A stretch of DNA of 64,000 nt from Erigeron canadensis (Eukaryota; Streptophyta; Magnoliopsida; Asterales; Asteraceae). Location of the stretch: positions 3,286,001 through 3,350,000 of the forward strand of contig NC_057765.1 of assembly GCF_010389155.1 (NCBI RefSeq). Reading direction: 5' to 3'. The first letter of the stretch is position 1. Each line of letters begins with the position of its first letter. Made by a program: the position numbers and the translations under genes. The notes under the pieces were generated by a model that saw only the letters and a list, made by a program, of their open reading frames with translations, searched no databases and was not told the origin of the DNA. Shown piece after piece: positions 1 to 11,226 of this stretch.

Positions 1-506
1 TCGGCCCATTTTGAAACATAATCAACAGCAACAAGGATATACAAATTCCTATGTGACGGGGGAAAAGGTCCCATAAAGTCAATACCCCAAACATCAAAAA
101 CTTCGCATACCTGAATAAAGTTTTGAGGCATTTCATCACGTTTGGAAATGTTACCTTGCCTTTGACACACATCACAAACCTCTACCAAAGTTTGTGCTTC
201 CTTGAACACGGTCGGCCAATAGAATCCAGTATCATACACTTTCTTACCGGTGACTGACGGTCCATATGTCCACCGGATGGCCCGTGGTGACAAGCATCAA
301 GAATTTGTCGGGTTTCATCTTCCGACACACCTCCTAATCATCCCATCTACACAAATTTTAAACAAAAATGGATTTTTCCAAAAATAATACTTAGCCTCGG
401 TAAAAAGTTTCCTCCTTTCTTGTTTCGACATATCTTCTAGAATTGCACCTAAACTAAGATAGTTAGCAATATCGGCAAACCAAGGTCCTGTTTCAAGCTT
501 CATCAA
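1..506 (-). pseudogene. pol: pol segment 4: integrase N-terminal part, truncated by the window
   Basis: The region after RNase H (WFADIANYLSLG) and the block DGMIRRCV are intact in frame. A frameshift near 322 follows, then the zinc-binding HHCC region (CHHGPSGGH and the paired cysteines before CQRQG, about 275 down to 150), which is spread over two frames with another shift near 265. Around 1-150 the remains resemble the start of the integrase catalytic core, but the window ends there. The element cannot make its own integrase from this copy. Confidence 0.8.
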
Positions 507-509
507 AAA

Positions 510-1031
510 CTAATCAAGAAAATCATCATTAATTTCATGCTCTTGTAACTCCTCACGGCGAGGATTTTCGAGCCTACTAAGATGGTCAGCTGCCACATTC
601 TCGGCCCCATTTTTATCTTTATTTTCAATGTCGAATTCTTGCAAAAGCAAGACCCAACGAATAAGACGGGGCTTGGCATCTTGTTTCGAGAACAAATACC
701 TTAAGGCAGAATGATCAGTATACACAATGGTCTTGTTAAGGACCAAGTAGGGTCGAAATTTATCAAAGGCATAAACAACAGCCAAAAACTCTTTTTCAGT
801 CACAGTATAGTTCTGTTGGGCTGGATTCAAGGTCTTGCTAGCATAAGAAATAGGGCGGAAATGTTTATCCTCCCATTGGCCTAAAACGGCCCCTAAGGCA
901 AAGTCGCTAGCATCACACATCAACTCGAATGGTAATGACCAATTAGGGGGAGTCATAATGGGTGCATTGGTCAAATTTTCTTTCAACAAGTTGAATGCAT
1001 CAAGAAACTCTATCAAACACAAATGGGACAT
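510..1031 (-). pseudogene. pol: pol segment 3: RNase H domain
   Basis: 173 residues contain the Ty3/Gypsy RNase H motifs: [14 protein letters not shown] (first catalytic Asp), [28 protein letters not shown] (catalytic Glu) and [10 protein letters not shown] (catalytic Asp), then [10 protein letters not shown]. It overlaps segment 2 by 32 nt because of the frame break. It closes at a UAG (510-512) that lies in frame with the next segment, so this is a nonsense mutation and not a frame change. Confidence 0.88.
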
Positions 1032-1800
1032 CCTTCTCTAACAACTTGGTCATAGGCCGGGTAATTTTAGAAAAATCTTTTATGAACCTACGGTAAAAAC
1101 CGGCATGACCAAGAAAGCTTCTAACTGATTTAACATTTGTAGGTGGAGGCAATTTACTTATCACATCAATTTTAGATTTATCAACCTCTAACCCTTCCTT
1201 AGAAACTTTGTGTCCCAAAACAATGCCTTCTTTAACCATAAAGTGACACTTTTCCCAGTTTAAAACCAAGTGTGCCCGTTCACACCTTTCCAACATCTTA
1301 TCAAGACTAACTAGACAATTTTCAAAAGAATTTCCAAACACAGAAAAATCATCCATAATAACTTCCATGGATGTTTCAATCATATCCTGAAAAATAGCTA
1401 TCATACAACGTTGGAAAGTCCCTGGGGCATTACAAAGACCGAATGGCATCCTCCTATAGGCATAAGTGCCAAAGGGGCAAGTAAAAGTGGTCTTCTCTTG
1501 GTCTTTCGGGTCAATGGGTATTTGAAAGTACCCAGAAAACCCATCCAAAAAACAAAAATACTCATTCCCGGCGAGCCTTTCGAGCATTTGATCGATAAAG
1601 GGCAATGGGAAGTGATCCTTGCGGGTCGCATCATTTAGCTCTCGATAGTCAATACATACCCTCCAACCCGTGACAGTTCTTGTGGGAATCAATTCATTTT
1701 TATCATTTAAGACAACGGTCATCCCACCCTTTTTCGGTACACAATGTACCGGACTCACCCATGAACTATCCGAGATGGGGAATATGATTCCCGCATCCAA
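1000..1800 (-). pseudogene. pol: pol segment 2: reverse transcriptase
   Basis: 266 residues cover most of the RT fingers and palm: CIDYRELNDATRKDHFPLP, the catalytic aspartate in FLDGFSGYFQIPI, MPFGLCNAPGTFQRCM, and the IMDD box (about 1349-1360) in place of the usual YxDD/FMDD. The thumb region with SVRSFLGHAGFYRRFI follows. It is shifted relative to segment 1, and a second single-base insertion near 1013 puts the RNase H in yet another frame. In the family this is one continuous polyprotein that copies the element RNA into cDNA. Confidence 0.88.
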
Positions 1801-1804
1801 TAAC

Positions 1805-3220
1805 TTAATAACTTCTTTTTTTCACAACATCTTTCATGTTCGGATTTAATCTCCGCTGTCTTTGCACAACAGGTTTGACATTATCAACAAAGTTTATTGT
1901 GTGCTTACAAAATTCTGGACTTATACCCGGAATATCAGAAATTTTCCATGCAAAGGCCCTTTTATGAGCCTTCAAGACAGTAATAAGCCTAGATTTTTCA
2001 TCCTCCATTAAGGAAGATGAAATAACAACAGAGAGGAAAAATGTACCTTCTAAGTACGCATACTCCAAATGATCCGGAAGTGGTTTGAGCTCCAAATCGG
2101 TAGGAGGGCTCTCAACCGAAGTAAGCACCCTTTTGCTTCTATCAACCTCGATCTCTTCAAAAGATTCATCATCCGGTGGAGTTTCATCAACGCTTAATTC
2201 CATGATCTCTTGCATCATCTCATCAACCATCTCCCGTTCTTCTTCATTACAAGCTAACAAAGCTTGCCCATCTTCCATATCCAAGTAATCCATGAGCTCT
2301 TTTTCCAAAGCATCCTCTTCTTCAACAACATCTATCCTGAAACAAGATTCATCACAAGAGTAAGGATGTTTAAGAGCTCTATCAACATTAAACACAACTC
2401 GGTCATCACCGACACCTAAAGAAATTTCCTTGGCCTTAACCCGGATGATAGCATCTGCGGTCATAAGAAATGGGCGACCTAGGATGAGAGGTACATTTAC
2501 GTCCACTTCCATTTCTAATATAACAAAATCTACCAAGAAAATCATGTGTCCCACCTTAATCTGCAAATTTTCCGCTATCCCCATGGGATATTGGAATGAT
2601 CTATCCGCCAGCCTAATGCTCATGCGGATCGGGGTCAATTCACCTAGGGACAATTTCTTATAAACCGAATAAGGCATTAAGTTAATGCTAGCTCCAAAAT
2701 CGGCCAGTGCCTTATACAATTTAATTCCAAAAGAACAAGAAATAAGAAAACTCCCTGAATCTTCCAACTTAGGGGGTATCTCATTATTTATTATGGCAGA
2801 GACCTCGGCACTCATTACCACCGTTTTCCCTTCTTCAAGCTTCTTCCTATCCGAGATGAGATCCTTGAGAAATTTTGCGTAGTTGGGCATACCTGCAAGA
2901 AAATCAACTAACGGGACAGTAATATTAACATTTTGAATTAAATCAACAAACTTCTTAAAGTTTTCCTTGATCTTCCCCTTCTTCAACCATTGAGGAAACG
3001 GCACCTTCGGTTGGTAGGGCTTCACCGGAGGTGTCTCAACAGTAGGTTTCTCAACATTGGTAGACGGAACAGCCAGAGTCTTCACGGCCGGGCTCGGCTT
3101 CGTCTCGATCTCTTCATCAACTGTTCCTTCATCTGCAACCTGCACAAGAGGAGTAACAACCTTAGGTAAAGAATTTGCAGAGTCATAAGTTTTACCTGCT
3201 CTTGTTGTGATTGCGTTCAC
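1805..3220 (-). pseudogene. pol: pol segment 1: aspartic protease and linker to reverse transcriptase
   Basis: The frame is the same as gag after its stop codon; coding similarity begins upstream of the first ATG at 3220. The protease active-site block DFGASINLMP (about 2674-2703) is the Athila/Tat form of the D(T/S)GA motif. A glycine-rich ILGRPFL flap/core block follows. An acidic linker leads to the start of the RT domain. The frame ends in KKRSY at 1805 because of an extra base in the seven-T run at 1816-1822 (plus strand), which shifts the RT into another frame. Confidence 0.85.
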
Positions 3221-3367
3221 TTGTTCATTCCTAGCATTCGGATGGTTGTATTTGGTTCCAGATCCTTGGCTGTTCTGCTGAGGCTTAGGATTTTGCTGAG
3301 TATTGCTCGGTAAGGTACCGAGCTGCCTGTTTGATGTTCCTAACCTTTCAAGTTTCGCCTCAATATC

Positions 3368-4912
3368 CTAAAATGTTGCTTGAGTACTCTTCAAGCTCTG
3401 CTCAAGCTTATTAGCCAATCCATCCAATCTGGTAGTCATAGCATCCCATTGAGAGGTCATCTTCTCATTGGTAGCTTTCTGAGCAACTACCAAATCCTTC
3501 ATGATATCTCTCAATTCAGCATTCGCATTCTGCTGATTGTTGAACCTGCTGAACCTGCTTCCACTAAAACCAGAATTATTAGCATTAAAATTAGATGAAG
3601 GAAAAGAAGTACCTGATGACCGGTTTTGATAACCGGTATTCTGATTAAAGTTCCCTTGTTGATTCTGGACATAGTTGACTTCTTGAGCCGACTTATTCGG
3701 GCAATCCTCTGAATAATGCATGTCCCCACAATAGTCACACCCATTAGCAATCACCTTAACATCCCTTTCAATGCTTTTGAATCTCACATCTTGGTTGTCA
3801 AACCTCTCGTTCATCTGCTTTGTGAGGGCTTTGACTTCAGCAACCAAGCTTGATTCTTCACTACTCTCTAGCTTTGCCACAGTCTTACTACCAGTTCTCT
3901 TACTTACAAGCTCTTCACGATCTGAAAACTCCTTAGCCATATCATCTAGGATTTTGTAACCTTCAGCCGGGGTCACATTGTTCAAAATACCTCCAAATGC
4001 CCCAGCTAATTCCCTTCGAGTTCTCTTGAGCAAACCATCATAGAAGATTTCAACCACTGCTTTTGTGTTCAAATTGTTTCCTGGACAATTCCTGGGATAT
4101 CGTTTCCAAGCATCTACTACATCTTTCCCTGGATCTTGAGTGAATGACCGGATCTTATTTTCCAACTGTCTTTGAGTCCTTATAGAATAGAACTCATCAA
4201 TAAACCCTACACGAAGCTCATTCCAAGTGGTATACAAATCATCTGGTTGTTCTTTGAGCCACGCCTTAGCTCCTCCACATAAAGTGAGTGGAAAAAGCTC
4301 AAGCTTCACATTATCATCCTGGTTTGCGCCACAGTGGTAAAACCTACAAATCTTCTCGAACCTCTGTAAATGGCCATACGGATCATTGTTAGATACCCCA
4401 TAAAACTTCTCTTCCTCCACACTTTTCAAATGACTTCCTTTGAGAGAAAAGTTAACTCCGGTGGTTGGAAGGCGAATAGGAGTACCCCTATTAGTGGGTA
4501 CATTTCTCCTACGGTCACCGTAAAGACGGTTATTGGGGTTTACCGGTTCTTGATCACCCATTCTTCTTGCTCTAACTGGTTGAGTTACTTGAAGATTTGC
4601 TCTAGGAATTTTTGTTGAATCCGGTTGATGAGTTTTATCCTGATTATCTTCTTCCTCTGAGCTGTCACCAGTTTTGAACAAACCACTACCTTCGGAGAAT
4701 TTAGAACTTAAGTGCACCTCGGACGTTGAACCTTTCTTTGAGTAATGTTGACCCAAGTCTACGTCCGGGTGATCACGGTTTTCGGTACCTGAATCTATGT
4801 TGTCGGTGTTTGAGGGCTCCGTGTTGTTTGATCTAAGTAAGCGTCTTCTGGCTTTCCCTGTATTAGATTGAGGACTAAGCAAAGGTCTACCAGAGGCACT
4901 TGTGTTCATCAA
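3368..4912 (-). CDS. gag: Gag polyprotein of the Athila-like element
   Basis: This 514-residue open frame starts at the first ATG about 190 nt after the LTR. The N-terminal 140 residues are polar and low complexity. The retrotransposon gag domain follows (about 165-320, with WLKEQP and LENKIRSF blocks). A zinc knuckle CDYCGDMHYSEDC sits near residue 395, spaced CX2CX3HX4C, one residue shorter than the retroviral form but usual for Athila/Tat. A Gln/Asn-rich region and a possible coiled coil end the frame. The UAG at 3368-3370 separates gag from protease in the same frame; a CAG-to-TAG mutation is the simplest reading. Confidence 0.85.
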   Translation of the reverse strand: MMNTSASGRPLLSPQSNTGKARRRLLRSNNTEPSNTDNIDSGTENRDHPDVDLGQHYSKKGSTSEVHLSSKFSEGSGLFKTGDSSEEEDNQDKTHQPDSTKIPRANLQVTQPVRARRMGDQEPVNPNNRLYGDRRRNVPTNRGTPIRLPTTGVNFSLKGSHLKSVEEEKFYGVSNNDPYGHLQRFEKICRFYHCGANQDDNVKLELFPLTLCGGAKAWLKEQPDDLYTTWNELRVGFIDEFYSIRTQRQLENKIRSFTQDPGKDVVDAWKRYPRNCPGNNLNTKAVVEIFYDGLLKRTRRELAGAFGGILNNVTPAEGYKILDDMAKEFSDREELVSKRTGSKTVAKLESSEESSLVAEVKALTKQMNERFDNQDVRFKSIERDVKVIANGCDYCGDMHYSEDCPNKSAQEVNYVQNQQGNFNQNTGYQNRSSGTSFPSSNFNANNSGFSGSRFSRFNNQQNANAELRDIMKDLVVAQKATNEKMTSQWDAMTTRLDGLANKLEQSLKSTQATF

Positions 4913-5078
4913 CTACAAAGCACCTGCACACGCACCACAAGAAATACCGTTAACCGCACCAGAAACTAACACAATAAAAATAAAATAAAAATAAAATCTA
5001 TCTATTAAAACAAATAACTTCCTCACAAATGAATGCAAAGAAGGATCGAATCACAAAACAAACAACTACTTAAATTAA

Positions 5079-5097
5079 GTCCCTGGCAGCGGCGCCA
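5079..5097 (-). other. Primer-binding site, tRNA-Asp type
   Basis: The minus strand reads TGGCGCCGCTGCCAGGGAC six bases after the LTR end. This closely resembles the complement of the 3' end of plant tRNA-Asp, which Athila and Tat elements commonly use to prime reverse transcription. Confidence 0.75.
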
Positions 5098-5103
5098 AAA
5101 ACT

Positions 5104-6579
5104 TGATGTGTGAAATCTAGTAATAAAATTTATAAACACGGATTACCAAAAGACTGACTACTACACACTCACAGGCAGTGTACCTGATCACATGCAGTAT
5201 AGTAAAAACTGGTAAGCCGAGATCGTTCACAAGGACTTTTATAAGCAATTGTAACTATTAAATGATTCAAATAAAATGGGGGGTTTTGTGGCCGAATTGC
5301 CACTTTGCAAGTAGTTAGTAAAATTGGTTAGTAATCCCTCAGGATTAATCGAAAGAGGATTTTGTTGTTTAAAACAATAAATTAAAGGTCATCCATCTTG
5401 ATTTCGCTCGACAACATGTTAAGATTGCACATTTGATGAAGTTCAAATTCAATTTAGTGATTAAATGACCGAGACTCAAATTAATCTTCAACCCCGTACC
5501 CGTCAGGTTTACAACTTATTTGACTCTCTTGTATAAACTAGTTTCATTATTAAGACCGGTACCCCTAGACGTCTTTTTATAACTTCTCTAGTTCAACAAT
5601 GGTTTTGGTCATTTCAGATAACAATTGTGTCTATTGATTGTACCCAACCATCAACCCGTTAATTCTTATTAATTATTAATTACCTTCTACCGTACCCGTC
5701 ATGGAACCAACTGCTCCTAACCAAGCAATCAAAATAACTACTACCCAACCCTAGTTGCCACTAAGCTTGAATACAAATTATCCGCAAACAATAAATAAAT
5801 AATAAAGAATTAATAGATTAAGATCACGACACAACGTTAAATCAAATCACTTGAATTATAAAATATTGTGCAATCCTTACATATCGTCTTACTCCATCAA
5901 GATGGATGTAAAGGCGATTAGCCAATCATATTAAATATGAAAGAACAAATCAAAATAGAAGAATTCATCGTTACCGAATACAAGGAATTGAAAACGATTA
6001 ACGAAATGATTCCAATCGAGCTTAAGATCCTTCCAAATGGTTGAATACAAGAAAAACCCTTAAAAAACACTTAAAAATCATCTGGAAAGTGAAGATAGGG
6101 TTTCAAGAATGTTTTTGCAAGCTATTTATATGCTGCCAAAAATCTGCAGATTCGGTGTTAAACTGCGTCGCAATCCTGCCTTTGACTTTTCTATTGACTT
6201 TACTTTCGTTGACTGGTGCTCTGTCGTATATGGTCTAACTGCGTCGCAGTTTCGTGTAACTGCCAAGCAATTTTAACCTCGACAAGAATTACTGCGACGC
6301 ATAACCAAACTGCGTCGCAGTTTGCGTTGACTTGCGTTGACCAGCATTGACTTCTTTCACTTTCTTCTAATCTATAATCTCTTGGCTCGTAAAACGTCCG
6401 TAAGCACTTGTTTTACTCCAAAAACTCCGTTTTCTTCAGATTATCGCTTAGGTATCTGTTATCAACCTGAAACACTAACAAATACCATAAACGCACCGAA
6501 TGTATACGAAAAACGAATCTTAAACATCGATAATCGACTACTTAAGTTATGGGAAATGGGCATAAAATACGACATATCA
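5104..6579 (-). repeat. 5' LTR of the Athila-like element
   Basis: This 1476-bp LTR is bounded by short inverted ends: TGATATGTCG at 6579 (minus strand) and ...ACACATCA at 5104. It is followed after 6 nt by the primer-binding site. The U3 part (high coordinates) holds a TATA box and four copies of a palindromic CTGCGTCGCAG-like motif. Open frames inside it, such as 6337-6633, are chance ORFs. The second LTR is outside the window, so the ends rest on the terminal motifs and the PBS only. Confidence 0.82.
6122..6130 (-). promoter_or_regulatory. LTR TATA box
   Basis: TATAAATAG on the minus strand, about 450 bp inside the LTR from its U3 end. It is placed where an LTR promoter would start transcription toward gag. 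Confidence 0.5.
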
Positions 6580-6584
6580 GTAGA

Positions 6585-7557
6585 TGACCCATATGATTGT
6601 GAAAATTGGTTGTGTGATCAACGGGATATTTAAATTATGTATGTAGTAAGTCAACTTCTAGTTTGAAGTCAGATTTGATGTGTTATGGAAATTGTATTGG
6701 AATTTGAAAAAGGTTGTATGTTGATTTTGGTGTCAAAATGCTCTTACTAGCCCACTTTGACGGCTTATGTTTTGAAATGGGTCAAGCCTTAGTGAAAGTT
6801 AATATTTTTTTTTGAAAGTAGACATCATTAGCTTCAAATTGGTATAAGATATGTCTAGTTTTGAAAAAGGAAAGGTCGTTAAAAAGAGTGGTCAAAAACT
6901 GAGTTTAAGCGCAAGAAAAGCGGAATTTTTGCACTAGTGAAACATCATCCGCAGATTCTGAACATCGTCCGCATATTTTGTAACATCGTACGCAAATTTC
7001 TGTCATAGGAAGACCATCTTCAATTTTTGTTGGGGCTTTGTTAGAGCTTTCCGAGACCCGAAACTTCTATCGTAGCTTCATATTAACATATTACGAATTT
7101 TAGATTTGCTACTTTTCAAAAATAGCAACTTTGGTTTTTGGGTGAAAATTTAACCGAAATTTTTCTAAAAAAAAAGAAAAATTGTCTTATATTTTGGGTC
7201 GAGTCATTTCAAACGCACTAAGGAATGAAATTCAATTCTAATTCCATCAAATTCTGTTAACCAAACGCGCCCTAAGAATTTAACGTTGGAAACATATCCA
7301 TTTATTTTTCTTTTTTTTTTGGGTTTTAGCCTTTAGAAATACCGAGTACCGGTCTCATAATGTAAACCGGTTTATATGAGACTGGTATCGGTTTCATATT
7401 TTGATAATTTTTTGAAAACCGTTATTGTTGATAGCGAGATCGATATGAAACTAGTTCGACTTCTTTGTTATCCTTATTAACTCTCCCCCTCTTCTGTTTA
7501 AATTTTCGACTTTAAATTTAACAATGATTAAGACCTTTTTTAATATTATTTTTCTCA
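6585..7557. other. Intergenic, no gene seen
   Basis: AT-rich DNA between the LTR and the Helitron pair. I find no coding similarity, RNA gene or clear repeat boundary in it. Confidence 0.6.
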
Positions 7558-7558
7558 A

Positions 7559-7776
7559 CTAGAGGGGTGCCCACGTAATGCGGCGATAACAGCAGTGTGG
7601 TGGTGGTGCCAGCGTGGAGTAGTGTAGGTGATTGATGTAAATATAAATGATGTAAAGGGTGATAGTATATTAAAAGATAAATGATATATGTTATAAATAT
7701 GTAAGAGTGGTAATATGAAAAGTCTGAATTTTTAAGACATTCCGAAAATAGAAATCCAAAATGCTTTATACGTAGA
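7559..7776 (-). mobile_element. Non-autonomous Helitron, downstream copy of a tandem pair
   Basis: A 218-bp unit on the minus strand begins TCTACGTATAAAGC at 7776 and ends with a GC-rich hairpin (CCGCATTACGTGGG region) followed by CTAG at 7559, then the host T. These are Helitron signatures: 5' TC, 3' hairpin plus CTRR, insertion between A and T. It has no coding capacity. The chance ORF at 7518-7796 falls on it. Confidence 0.75.
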
Positions 7777-7921
7777 CTAGAAGGGTGCCCGCGCAATGCG
7801 GCGGTGACAGGAGTGTGGTGGTGGTGCCGGCGTCGAGTAGTGTATGTGATTGATGTAAATATAACTGATGTAAAGGGTGATAGTATAAGTATATTAAAAG
7901 ATAAATGATATATGTTATAAA

Positions 7922-8890
7922 TGTTAGGTCCAGTTTTGACTATAAACTGGAGCTCTCCAGCTGCATCTGGAGAGCATGAAGAATTGTCCGAAATATTAGA
8001 AGTCCAGTTGCATCGTACAGTTTAAGCAACTGATGACTTCCTCCAGTTGCGATCTGAAGACATAAATCTAAAGACCTTCCAGTTGAAGTCAAAGACAACA
8101 AGTGGAAGAAAGGAAATGGCAATGGCAGCGAAGCCCAGTTGACATTTCACCAGATCAATCAACTGGAGATCCTCCAGTGTAAATGCCTTTACAAAGCTTT
8201 ACACTGATTACGAGGAAGACCTTTTACACTACATCCTTTTACCCGGACAATAATCTTGTCTATGGATAAAAGTGCAAAGATATAGAGTGGTTGAATAAAG
8301 TAACCTTTTGTCTTACTTTATTTAGCACACACAAAGGATTATTTACTAATACTTTTGTGTGCTGTCAACCATATTTATACGTCGAAGTTGAGATCCCAAT
8401 GCTCATACTTCGACTATAAATAGAGGTCCTTGCACAAGCATTTTCACAACTTTGCAAACTCATACATCTGCAATATTGGTGAACTTGTGCAATATTCTCT
8501 CAATCTCAAAAAGGAACATTTCACAACTTTAAGTGTTTCGATTGTTAAGAGAATTTCCAAGTATAGATCAATTGTATTTCATAGGTTGTTAGGATATTTA
8601 CATATTTGTATTATCTTGGTTCCGCAACAACCTTGTATTTTATTTAACAATCAATAAATAAAATACACTTGAAAAATACATATTGTCTCACCAGTTTAAA
8701 TACTTGTCATTTATTTATTGCATTGTATTTACTTATAACTTGTCACCTTAATAAGTTAACCTCCAGATTACTTGGTACACAATCACTCTAAACTGGTCAC
8801 GTCCAGATTAAGTGATTGTGTTGCAAAGTACACTCACCATTGACATAGAGGTGTCTTCAGCGCTCATCTAGCAATAGTTGAGACTTACAA
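7922..8890 (+). mobile_element. Solo LTR of an LTR retrotransposon
   Basis: A 969-bp sequence starts TGTTAGGTCC and ends GACTTACA. It is flanked by perfect 5-bp duplications ATAAA (7917-7921 and 8891-8895). The sister Helitron copy shows the uninterrupted site. There is no primer-binding site or coding region, so it is a recombination product of a full element. The superfamily is not determined. Confidence 0.85.
8415..8423 (+). promoter_or_regulatory. Solo-LTR TATA box
   Basis: TATAAATAG in the middle of the solo LTR, in the position of a U3/R promoter. This fixes the LTR's orientation as plus. Confidence 0.5.
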
Positions 8891-9227
8891 TAAATATATA
8901 AGAGTGGTAATATGGAAAGTCTGAATTTTTAAGACATTCCGAAATTAAAAATCCAAAATGCTTTATAGGTAGTTATAGATATAGATTTGTTAAAGCTTCA
9001 CTATCTAACTTTTTCTTTAAATTGTTGGTATTTTTAATGCAAATTTAATTTTATTGAATTTAGATTTTTTGTAAGATATTAATTCAAATTTAATTGTATT
9101 GAAACCAATTATGACATTTTTGTAAGATTTTCCAATTATACAAAAAAAAACATAGGTAAGAAATTTAATCTTAATTAAAAAGTTAACTTTTAACTTTTAT
9201 TTTAATATTTATTAATGTTATTTTTTT

Positions 9228-9517
9228 GGATAAATATTCTGTAATGTAACAAACTTTGAACGAATGTCTATAGTAGAAAATAACTAAAGTTTTGTGTATT
9301 GTATGTAAACAACTTTAAAAAATATTTATTGTATGTAAGAAAACATACGAGACAACCATATAGAGGTGTCACTTGTCTGATTTTAATTGGTTGAATACAT
9401 TTTCTTACATACAATAAACATTATTTTCAAGTTGTTTACATACAATACACACAACTTTAGTTATAACCTACTATAGACATTCGTTCAAAGTTTGTTACAT
9501 TACAAGATACTTATCCC
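9228..9517. mobile_element. Foldback MITE, Mutator-like, copy 1
   Basis: About 290 bp that fold almost completely on themselves. The left arm (GGATAAATATTCTGTAATG...) is the inverse of the right arm (...CATTACAAGATACTTATCCC), and inner arms also pair (TTGTATGTAAACAACTT and its complement). Flanks share TATTTTTT. It is the same family as 24571-24850, whose 10-bp target duplication is clear. Confidence 0.75.
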
Positions 9518-10889
9518 TATTTTTTAGTTTTACTTTGAAACTGTATATGAATTGTTATGAACCAAAAATTTTAGATATAAAAATAAATTCAAAATTAACT
9601 AAAAATATTTTATATTAAATAAAATAATATTGTGATGACATAAATATTTTATAAAAATTGTTTATATGTCACTTTCAAATCTTCTCTCAAAACTTATTTC
9701 TTATTTATTTATTTATTATTTATGATGTTATAATAAATTTTTCTTAAAGTTAGTTTTACTTTTATTTTTAATTTTATGATGTCATGATACTTTAAATAAA
9801 ATTGATATACATCAGAATGAACTTTATAAGATAATACTAGATAAATTAATAACTTCGATAAAACTAATAATGTGTTGTCCCAACTTATGACCAATATAAA
9901 ATTAAACCCCAATCAATAAAATAATAGAATAATAACTTTTTTGAACCCAGTATAAATATTATTAGTCCTAGTGAAACTATAAATTAATAATTCATTATAT
10001 ATTTCAAATTTCGAACATTGTCTAGTAAAAAACATTCATAAATAACTTTCTCCATGTTCGGGTACTCGACTACTTTGTGACGATTGGAACATCAATCTTT
10101 GTCAAAGTCAGCTGATAGAAACTCCAATGATATATTGAGAGTGTTTGATATTATTCCTTGAATAACTTTCAAATCAAAAGTTTTGTCAACTTAATGCACC
10201 AAATCTTGTTGAGTGCATCATTGGTGATCTCCCTTGTACTTGTATAACCGTTTTCGTTGTTGATTGGTCATAGTTGAATTTTTAACATCTTTTAATTTAG
10301 AAGCTATAGTTGATGTGAATTTAGAACTTATCAACGGACATTTTATATTAATCAATTATAATCATATACATTGAACTATCTTTAATTCAAAATAACGTGC
10401 TTGACAATTTTATTTAATGTGTGAATGTAAAATGTAAATGAAAATTTTAAAGGTCATACATGATTGATGAATCTCTTTAAATTAATATTTATTAATTTAT
10501 CGATATAATAACATCTTGACAAATTAATAAAAAACCGTAGTCCCAACATTATTAATTTATAAAGGTTTTACTGTAATATATCATATTTTGTGATATCATT
10601 ATTCTTTAAAAAAATATTTATATTCTTTTCTCAAAACTCTAATAATTTATATATATGGTGTTCTATGTTTTTGTCATCTATACATAATAACATATTTTTC
10701 AAATTATCTGCGTATATTTTGATTTTATCAAATACGTAAGTCTTTAAGAAAAAGTTTTAAAAAGTGTTAAAGTACACTTCTTTACCACATTACAAATTTA
10801 CAATTAGCTCCTTCTAAAATATTTTGCAGTTTTGTACGCCACTATAATTTTGAAGATTATATTTATAGATCCATCACGAAATAACAAAA
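9518..10889. other. AT-rich intergenic, no gene seen
   Basis: Very AT-rich sequence between a MITE and the tRNA gene. The only open frames are short and lack recognisable similarity. Confidence 0.6.
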
Positions 10890-10974
10890 CCGACCTTAGC
10901 TCAGTTGGTAGAGCGGAGGACTGTAGTTGGTAGCAGATATCCTTAGGTCGCTGGTTCGAATCCGGCAGGTCGGA
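10890..10974 (+). tRNA. tRNA-Tyr (anticodon GUA) with intron
   Basis: The cloverleaf fits fully. Acceptor stem CCGACCU pairs with AGGUCGG (10967-10973), with discriminator A at 10974. The D arm contains AGCTCAGTTGGTAGAGC and the T arm GGTTCGAATCC. The anticodon GTA is at 10923-10925, with a 12-nt intron (10927-10938) after position 37. Removing it leaves 73 nt. Plant nuclear tRNA-Tyr genes usually carry such an intron. A T run (10975 onward) follows as the Pol III terminator. Confidence 0.96.
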
Positions 10975-11226
10975 TTTTTTTTAATTTTATTTTTAACTTC
11001 AATAAAAATTCACATTATCACATGTGTTTCTTGCACACAAAAGGACAGCATTTATAGGAATTCTTGTATAAACATAAAACACCCCAATTTTTTCTTGACT
11101 GGACATATATTTCTTGTATAAATATTTTGCTATAAAACATATATGTTGTACATAACATTTATATGATCAATGTTGTATAAATAACTATCTATAACCAAAC
11201 CGAAACCAATTCTCGGCTACTAGTGC

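Larger units (their letters stand above)
1..6579 (-). mobile_element. Ty3/Gypsy LTR retrotransposon, Athila-like, 5' part, degenerate
   Basis: The element reads on the minus strand: LTR, primer-binding site, gag, protease, reverse transcriptase, RNase H and the start of integrase. It runs off the left edge of the window, so the rest of integrase, any env-like ORF and the 3' LTR are not visible. The RT block (residues such as CIDYRELNDATRKDHFPLP) and the gag/protease style match the Athila clade. The reading frame is broken by an in-frame stop between gag and pol, single-base shifts near 1816-1822 and 1013, a stop near 510 and further shifts in integrase. It is therefore not autonomous. The base after the LTR begins GTAGA, the candidate target duplication, whose partner lies outside the window. 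Confidence 0.92.
7777..8985 (-). mobile_element. Non-autonomous Helitron, upstream copy, split by a solo LTR
   Basis: The 5' end TCTATATCTATAAC at 8985 follows a host A. The 3' end is a hairpin with CCGCATTGCGCGGG, then CTAG at 7777. Without the 974-bp insert (LTR plus target duplication) it is about 235 bp and closely matches the neighbouring copy. Its CTAG abuts the TC of the next copy with no base between them. Confidence 0.75.

Noticed and set aside
6337..6633. 98-residue ORF near the left retrotransposon
   Set aside because: It lies mostly in the LTR U3 region and crosses its end.
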